DNA of 12,151 bases from DATDRS01 sp035291605. GTDB taxonomy: Bacteria > Chloroflexota > Anaerolineae > Anaerolineales > UBA6663. The notes beneath the pieces were generated by a model, which made no database searches, was not told where the DNA came from, and was given only the letters and a program-made list of their open reading frames with translations. Numbering within the stretch: the stretch's first letter is position 1; every line of letters starts with the position of its first letter. The stretch lies in NCBI GenBank assembly GCA_035291605.1, contig DATDRS010000398.1, positions 1-12,151 of the forward strand. The letters run 5' to 3'. This document shows positions 8,078 to 12,151 of this stretch, piece after piece. A program made the translations under genes and the position numbers.

Positions 8078-9142
8078 ATGGGTATGAGCATCGAATTTAT
8101 TTTCCGCATTGTGGGCATGATCGTCCTGTCTATCGGGGGGGTATACCTGGGTATCCGCCTTTCCGGCGTGGACAACACGCCGCCCGAGCTGTGGGCCGTC
8201 GTGTTTGGGCTGGTCGGCGCGCTCGTCGGCCTGGTGATCACGCCCTTCGTCACCACCCGTCCGGCCCGCGCCATCCGGGCGCGGATCATCGCCATGCCTG
8301 CTTCCGGCCTCGTCGCCGGAATGATCGGCCTGATCACGGGGCTGATCATCGCCGGGTTGTCGTCTTTCCCCCTGTCTCTGCTGCCCCAGCCGTTCAGCCA
8401 GGTCCTGCCGATGGTGGGGGCTGTGCTCTTCTCGTGGCTGGGCATCTCCGTGTTTGTCATGCGCCAGCGCGACATCTTCTCGCTCTTTCGCGGGCGCGTG
8501 ACCAGCCGCCTCGCCGCCGAGGGCGCGGGCACCACCAACGAGGGCCGCAGCGTCCTGCTGGACACCAGCGTGATCATTGACGGGCGCATCGCGGACATCT
8601 CGCGCACCGGCTTCATCTCCGGCGCGATTCTCGTGCCCAAGTTCGTCCTGAATGAGCTCCAGCACATCGCCGATTCCCCCGACGCCCTGCGCCGCAACCG
8701 GGGCCGGCGGGGGCTGGAGGTCCTCGAGCGCCTGCGCAAAGAGTCCGTCGTCCCGGTGCGCATCACCGAACAGGATGTGCCCGGCGTGCGCGAGGTGGAC
8801 GACAAGCTCGTCATCCTCGCCAAACAGTTGAACAGCGCCGTGATCACCAATGACTACAATCTCAACCACGTCGCGCAGTTGCAGGGCGTGAGCGTGCTCA
8901 ACGTCAACGAACTGGCGAACGCCGTCAAGGCGGTGTTCCTGCCGGGCGAGACCCTGACGGTGAAGATCATCCAGGAAGGCCGCGAACCCGGCCAGGGGGT
9001 CGGTTATCTGGACGACGGCACGATGGTCGTGGTGGACGATGGCCGACATTATCTTCAGAAGGAACTCACCGTGCAGGTGACCAAAGTCTTCCAGACTACC
9101 GCCGGGCGCATGATCTTCGCCAAACCTGAGAACGGCAAATAA
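8078..9142 (+). CDS. yacL: YacL-family membrane-anchored PIN-TRAM protein
   Basis: A 354-residue integral membrane protein with a cytoplasmic nuclease-like domain. Four membrane segments are visible (about 8-28, 39-58, 78-97, 108-128). A PIN domain (about 157-280) follows with the conserved acidic residues D162 (LLDTSVIIDGRI), E193 (VLNELQ), D241 (EVDDKLV) and D259 (ITNDYNL), and a TRAM domain (about 286-347), a small RNA-binding beta-barrel, completes it. All PIN acidic residues are present, so metal-dependent RNase activity is plausible, although the cellular role of YacL is poorly established. ATG 8078 has a purine-rich ribosome binding site (AAAGGGAAG) just upstream; ATG 8084 is a less likely alternative. 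In Firmicutes yacL sits between disA and ispD/ispF and upstream of cysS; here it is followed 40 bp later directly by cysS. Confidence 0.92.
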   Translation: MGMSIEFIFRIVGMIVLSIGGVYLGIRLSGVDNTPPELWAVVFGLVGALVGLVITPFVTTRPARAIRARIIAMPASGLVAGMIGLITGLIIAGLSSFPLSLLPQPFSQVLPMVGAVLFSWLGISVFVMRQRDIFSLFRGRVTSRLAAEGAGTTNEGRSVLLDTSVIIDGRIADISRTGFISGAILVPKFVLNELQHIADSPDALRRNRGRRGLEVLERLRKESVVPVRITEQDVPGVREVDDKLVILAKQLNSAVITNDYNLNHVAQLQGVSVLNVNELANAVKAVFLPGETLTVKIIQEGREPGQGVGYLDDGTMVVVDDGRHYLQKELTVQVTKVFQTTAGRMIFAKPENGK

Positions 9143-9149
9143 TGCAGGC

Positions 9150-9165
9150 GCAGACGGCCGTCTGC
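9150..9165. repeat. 16-bp perfect palindrome between yacL and cysS
   Basis: GCAGACGGCCGTCTGC is a perfect 16-bp palindrome with no central spacer, lying eight bases after the yacL stop codon and 17 bases before the cysS ATG. As RNA it could fold only into a six-pair stem with a four-base loop and has no T-run, so a DNA-binding site (operator for a dimeric regulator) is as likely as an RNA element. Confidence 0.55.
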
Positions 9166-9182
9166 CCCTACCCCTCTCACCC

Positions 9183-10634
9183 ATGCCTCTCATCGTCTAC
9201 AACACCCTCACCCGCAAGAAAGAAGAGTTCACGCCGCTCGTCGCGGGCCGTGTGCACATGTACGTCTGCGGGCCGACGGTCTACGATCACGCGCACATCG
9301 GCCACGCCAAGACCTATGTCAACTTTGATGTGATCGTCCGTTTCCTGCGCTACTCCGGCTCTACGGTGCGCTACGTCCAGAATATCACCGACGTGGGACA
9401 CATCCTCGACACGGGCGAGGACCGCATCCTCAGAGGCGCGGCGCGCGAGCGCATCGAGCCGATGGAAGTGGTGGAGCGCTACACCCGCTCGTACTTTGAA
9501 GACATGGACGCGCTCGGCGTGGCCCGCCCCGACATCTCGCCCCGCGCCTCGGCCCATATCCCCGAGCAGATTGAGATGATCAAGCAGCTTGTCGCCGACG
9601 AGCACGCCTATGAAGTGAACGGCTCGGTGTACTTCGACGTGAGTTCTTTCGCCGACTACGGCAAACTCTCTGGGCGGAGGGTAGAAGAGTTGGAAGATGG
9701 CGCCCGCGTCGTGACCGCGGTGCGTGAGGAAAAGCGCCACCCGGAGGATTTTGCGTTGTGGAAAAAAGCGCCGCCCGAGCACATTTTGCGCTGGCTCGGC
9801 CCCTGGGGCTGGGGCTACCCGGGTTGGCACATCGAGTGCTCGGCCATGGCGACCAAATACCTCGGCGAGACCTTCGACATCCACGGCGGCGGCGTGGACA
9901 ACATTTTTCCGCACAACGAGTGCGAGATCGCGCAGGCGGAGGCCGCCACCGGCCGGCCTTTCGCGCGCTATTGGCTGCTGGGCGGCTCGCTCACGGTGGA
10001 CAGTGTGAAGATGAGCAAGAGCCTGGGGAACTTCCTCACCATCAAGGACGCGCTCAAACACTATAAGCCGGAGGCCTTGCGCTTCTTCATCCTCTCCGGC
10101 CATTACCGCAGCCCGATTGATTTCTCGGACGAGGCGCTGGAAGCCGCGAGCAAAGGCTGGGAGCGCATGACTGCCCCGGCCCTGACCGTGCGTGAGCGTC
10201 TCCGCTCTCCCGCCTTGCCCGACGGGAATGACGCGAACGTCGCCGCGGCCATCGCCGAGACGAAGAGCAAATTCGTCGAAGCGTTGAACGACGACTTCAA
10301 CGCCCCGGCGGCCATCGCTGCCTTGTTCGACTTCTCGCGGGTGGTGAATACGCTGCTCAACGCCGAAACCGCGCCCGGCCGCGCCACGCTCGAAGCCGCG
10401 GACGCGCTTTACCGCGAGCTCGGCGGGCAGGTGCTGGGCATCCTCCCCGAACAGGCCACGACCTCGGCCAGCGCCGAGCGCGAAGCCGGACTGATCCGCG
10501 TGCTGGTTCAGCTCCGCGCCGAGGCGCGCAAACGCAAGGACTTCGCACAGTCCGACGCCATCCGGGACCAGCTCAAGGGCCTCGGCGTGATCCTGGAAGA
10601 CGGCAAAGACGGGACGACGTGGAAGATAGGGTGA
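9183..10634 (+). CDS. cysS: cysteine--tRNA ligase (CysRS)
   Basis: A class I aminoacyl-tRNA synthetase that charges tRNA-Cys with cysteine, in the cytoplasm. The 483-residue product is of normal family length. It has the zinc/cysteine ligand C29 in CGPTVYD, the HIGH motif HIGH (38-41), the remaining zinc ligands C219 (WHIECSAM), H244 and E248 (HNECE), matching the E. coli C28/C209/H234/E238 pattern, and the KMSKS loop KMSKS (276-280), followed by the helical DALR anticodon-binding region. The start MPLIVYNTLTRKKEEF is the family N-terminus. There is no Shine-Dalgarno sequence before ATG 9183: the preceding bases are C-rich, with a 16-bp palindrome further upstream. It is probably expressed with yacL from the promoter at 7806-7834, as the 40-bp gap shows no promoter. 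Confidence 0.97.
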   Translation: MPLIVYNTLTRKKEEFTPLVAGRVHMYVCGPTVYDHAHIGHAKTYVNFDVIVRFLRYSGSTVRYVQNITDVGHILDTGEDRILRGAARERIEPMEVVERYTRSYFEDMDALGVARPDISPRASAHIPEQIEMIKQLVADEHAYEVNGSVYFDVSSFADYGKLSGRRVEELEDGARVVTAVREEKRHPEDFALWKKAPPEHILRWLGPWGWGYPGWHIECSAMATKYLGETFDIHGGGVDNIFPHNECEIAQAEAATGRPFARYWLLGGSLTVDSVKMSKSLGNFLTIKDALKHYKPEALRFFILSGHYRSPIDFSDEALEAASKGWERMTAPALTVRERLRSPALPDGNDANVAAAIAETKSKFVEALNDDFNAPAAIAALFDFSRVVNTLLNAETAPGRATLEAADALYRELGGQVLGILPEQATTSASAEREAGLIRVLVQLRAEARKRKDFAQSDAIRDQLKGLGVILEDGKDGTTWKIG

Positions 10635-10647
10635 GCACGCCGACAGA

Positions 10648-10681
10648 GGCGCGGGGCTGCGGGGGTGAAGCTCCCCGCGCC
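10648..10681 (+). repeat. strong GC hairpin between cysS and the membrane protein gene
   Basis: GGCGCGGGG (10648-10656) pairs perfectly with CCCCGCGCC (10673-10681), a nine-pair all-GC stem with a 16-nt loop, starting 14 bp after the cysS stop. No T-run follows, so it is not a standard intrinsic terminator. It may protect the 3' end of cysS mRNA or reduce downstream expression. Confidence 0.6.
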
Positions 10682-10714
10682 CCAGCTCCGCGGCTCCCTT
10701 GCTATTTCTAAAGA

Positions 10715-11824
10715 ATGACGCCAGAAGGCCTCCGCCGCCGCTTCGCTCCGGCGCTTGTCGTCGCAGTCTGTATGGCGGGATACGTGGCGGTTGCGTTGGC
10801 GCAAAACCGGGGCGACGTGGTGGAGATGGCCCGCCTGGGCATCCGCTGGGAGGCGGGCGACCGCACGGCCCTGGAAGGCTACGATGGACAGTATAACTAT
10901 TTCATCGCACTTGATCCCAACCCGGCCTCGGTCGCCCCACATCTGGATGTCCCGGCTTATCGCTATCAACGCATTCTGTATCCCCTGCTCGTCCGGGCGC
11001 TGACGCTGGGCCAGCCGTCGCTCATTCCCTGGGCGCTGATCATTCTCAACATCATCGCGCAGGCCATCGGCGCCGATCTGGTGGGCAGCCTGCTGGCCGG
11101 CGACGGCGCAAGCCGTTGGTATGCGCTCGTGTACGGGCTGTGGGCGGGCCTGACCTACGCCGTGCGGCTGGCGATGACGGAACCACTGGCGTATGCCCTC
11201 GTCGCCGGCGCCCTGCTGGCGAGCCGCCGTGGGCATGAGACGTGGGCCGCCGTGTTCTACGGGTTGGCGCTGTTCACCAAAGAGACGACCATCCTGTTTA
11301 TCACGGCGCACCTGCTGTGGCTGGCCGTGAGGCAGAGTTGGCCCGGCGTGCTCCGCCTCGGCGCGCTGACGTTCCTGCCGTTCGGCGTTTTTCAACTGCT
11401 CATCCGGCAATGGTTTGGGCGGTTCGGGCTGGGGTCCGGCGGTTATCTGGCCACGCCGTTCGAGGTCATCCCCTACATGGGCCTGTGGCGCATCGGCGCG
11501 GTCAGCCTGGCGGCGCTGGCGTTGTTCGCCATAATCTTTATACCTATGGTCGTTCTACCTAGCCTGTGGGGCGTCTTCGCCAGCCTCAGACGATTGTGGG
11601 CGCGCGATTTGAGCCTGCCCGTGCTCGTCCTGGCCGCCAACGCCGCGTTCATCCCCTTCACGCCGCACTCGACTTTTCGCGAGCCGCTGGGACTGGTCCG
11701 GCTCATCGTGGGCTTTGTCCTGGCGACGCTGTATTTCGGCGCGTACGTCCGGTCGAAGCGCGTGCTCAACTACTCAGTGTTCTGGCTGACCAGCCTGGCG
11801 CTGCTATTCAACGACCCGCGTTAG
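10715..11824 (+). CDS. polytopic membrane protein, GT-C glycosyltransferase-like
   Basis: A 369-residue integral membrane protein with roughly eight to ten hydrophobic segments (about 12-30, 103-125, 135-168, 175-205, 211-229, 259-284, 300-315, 327-344, 350-365). The large loop after the first helix contains EGYDGQYNYFIALDP and then YRYQRILYPLLVRAL; this pattern and the later FTKETTIL motif resemble uncharacterised GT-C-type membrane proteins, which transfer sugars from lipid-linked donors outside the cytoplasmic membrane. The assignment is by general resemblance; donor and acceptor are unknown. ATG 10715 is the first start; only a weak AAAGA precedes it. It sits 80 bp after cysS across a strong hairpin and ends 10 bp before rlmB, in the slot that mrnC fills in Bacillus, and has no evident functional link to its neighbours. 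A patch near 11520-11560 is locally AT-rich, with codons such as ATA and CTA. Confidence 0.75.
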   Translation: MTPEGLRRRFAPALVVAVCMAGYVAVALAQNRGDVVEMARLGIRWEAGDRTALEGYDGQYNYFIALDPNPASVAPHLDVPAYRYQRILYPLLVRALTLGQPSLIPWALIILNIIAQAIGADLVGSLLAGDGASRWYALVYGLWAGLTYAVRLAMTEPLAYALVAGALLASRRGHETWAAVFYGLALFTKETTILFITAHLLWLAVRQSWPGVLRLGALTFLPFGVFQLLIRQWFGRFGLGSGGYLATPFEVIPYMGLWRIGAVSLAALALFAIIFIPMVVLPSLWGVFASLRRLWARDLSLPVLVLAANAAFIPFTPHSTFREPLGLVRLIVGFVLATLYFGAYVRSKRVLNYSVFWLTSLALLFNDPR

Positions 11825-11834
11825 CAGCCTGTTC

Positions 11835-12151
11835 ATGTCCCGCGAAATCCTCTTCCGCCGCAACGCCGTGCGCGAGTGCCTGCGCGCTGGTCGCCGCAAA
11901 CTCCACCGGCTGGTGATCGCGCGCGACGCCGATCTCGCCGAGCTTCAGGATATCCTCGCCGAGGCCCGCCGCCGCAAACTCCCCGTCGAGACGATTGACA
12001 AGAGAGAACTCAATGTCGCCGTCCACGGCGAGCGGCATCAGAACCTGCTGTTGGAGGTCGGGCCATATCCCTACGCCGACCTCGAGGACATTGCCGCCCG
12101 CACCGCCGAGCGCCGCGAATCGGCCTTCATCCTGTTGCTGGACCTGTTGCA
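11835..12151 (+). CDS. rlmB: RlmB/TrmH-family 23S rRNA 2'-O-ribose methyltransferase (5' part)
   Basis: The first 105 codons of a SpoU/TrmH-family methyltransferase, cut by the window edge. It begins MSREILFRRNAVRECLRAG, the N-terminal substrate-binding domain signature (R-N-A-V-x-E-x-L), continues through a VHGERHQNLLLEV motif (HQN where the family usually has HQG), and enters the SAM-binding knotted domain at FILLLDLL, just where the family has its D-x-x-x-D-P-x-N-x-G motif. RlmB-type enzymes methylate a ribose in 23S rRNA, in E. coli G2251. ATG 11835 is the first start after the membrane-protein stop (10 bp gap); there is no Shine-Dalgarno sequence, so it is probably co-transcribed. Substrate specificity within TrmH/RlmB cannot be decided from this part. 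cysS and rlmB are near neighbours in Firmicutes too. Confidence 0.88.
   Translation, partial: MSREILFRRNAVRECLRAGRRKLHRLVIARDADLAELQDILAEARRRKLPVETIDKRELNVAVHGERHQNLLLEVGPYPYADLEDIAARTAERRESAFILLLDLL

Noticed and set aside
8013..8087. A 24-codon GTG frame overlapping the yacL start
   Set aside because: It runs through the leader hairpin, has no ribosome binding site, and ends inside yacL; more likely chance.
9142..9333. A 63-codon frame starting in the yacL stop codon (TAATG)
   Set aside because: It overlaps the conserved N-terminus of CysRS in another frame and has no recognisable domain.
11520..11560. AT-rich patch with CATAAT and TTTATA inside the membrane protein gene, possible internal promoter for rlmB
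   Set aside because: No matching -35 at a suitable distance, and the bases encode an ordinary hydrophobic helix; too weak to call.

Overview
The window is GC-rich bacterial chromosome, densely packed with housekeeping genes. There is no sign of phage, insertion sequence, CRISPR array or RNA gene. The family mix (a four-S1-domain S1 protein, a ClpC/RadA/YacL cluster, a chelatase AAA+/VWA pair, a polytopic GT-C-like membrane protein) and the mixture of Shine-Dalgarno-led and Shine-Dalgarno-less starts suggest a Chloroflexota (Anaerolineae-like) organism. That assignment is an inference from gene style and order, not from any marker gene search.

Left part, transcribed leftwards (2173 to 1): a metal-chelatase locus. 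An AAA+ ATPase of the ChlI/BchI type (1070-2173) runs into a VWA-domain ChlD-type segment (114-1082) lying in the -1 frame. The switch point is a run of nine A on the coding strand, followed four bases after the slippery heptamer by a two-part stem-loop that contains the upstream stop codon. One mRNA can therefore make a 367-residue small (ChlI-like) subunit and, by -1 frameshifting, a 686-residue ChlI-ChlD medium subunit, most likely serving a cobalt chelatase with a CobN partner outside the window. Beyond it, the first 11 codons of another leftward gene reach the window edge behind a strong ribosome binding site, a 9-bp tandem repeat and a perfect hairpin.

A divergent promoter region (about 2174-2332) separates this locus from the rightward genes. 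First comes an S1 RNA-binding protein gene (2333-3568) with its own sigma70-type promoter and intrinsic terminator. Then comes clpC (3741-6242), with an extended -10 promoter, a GTG start and its own terminator. radA (6357-7775) follows, then a 302-bp gap with a good promoter and a 237-nt structured leader, then a YacL-type PIN-TRAM membrane protein (8078-9142), cysS (9183-10634), a polytopic GT-C-like membrane protein (10715-11824) and the start of an rlmB/TrmH-family rRNA methyltransferase (11835 to the edge).

The order clpC-radA-yacL-cysS-rlmB is a reduced version of the Firmicute clpC neighbourhood (ctsR-mcsA-mcsB-clpC-radA-disA-yacL-ispD-ispF-gltX-cysE-cysS-mrnC-rlmB). Here ctsR/mcsAB, disA, ispD/ispF and mrnC are absent from their usual places. 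The genes join protein quality control (ClpC), recombination repair (RadA), RNA handling (S1, PIN-TRAM, RlmB) and translation (CysS). The most interesting item is the apparent programmed frameshift in the chelatase gene.
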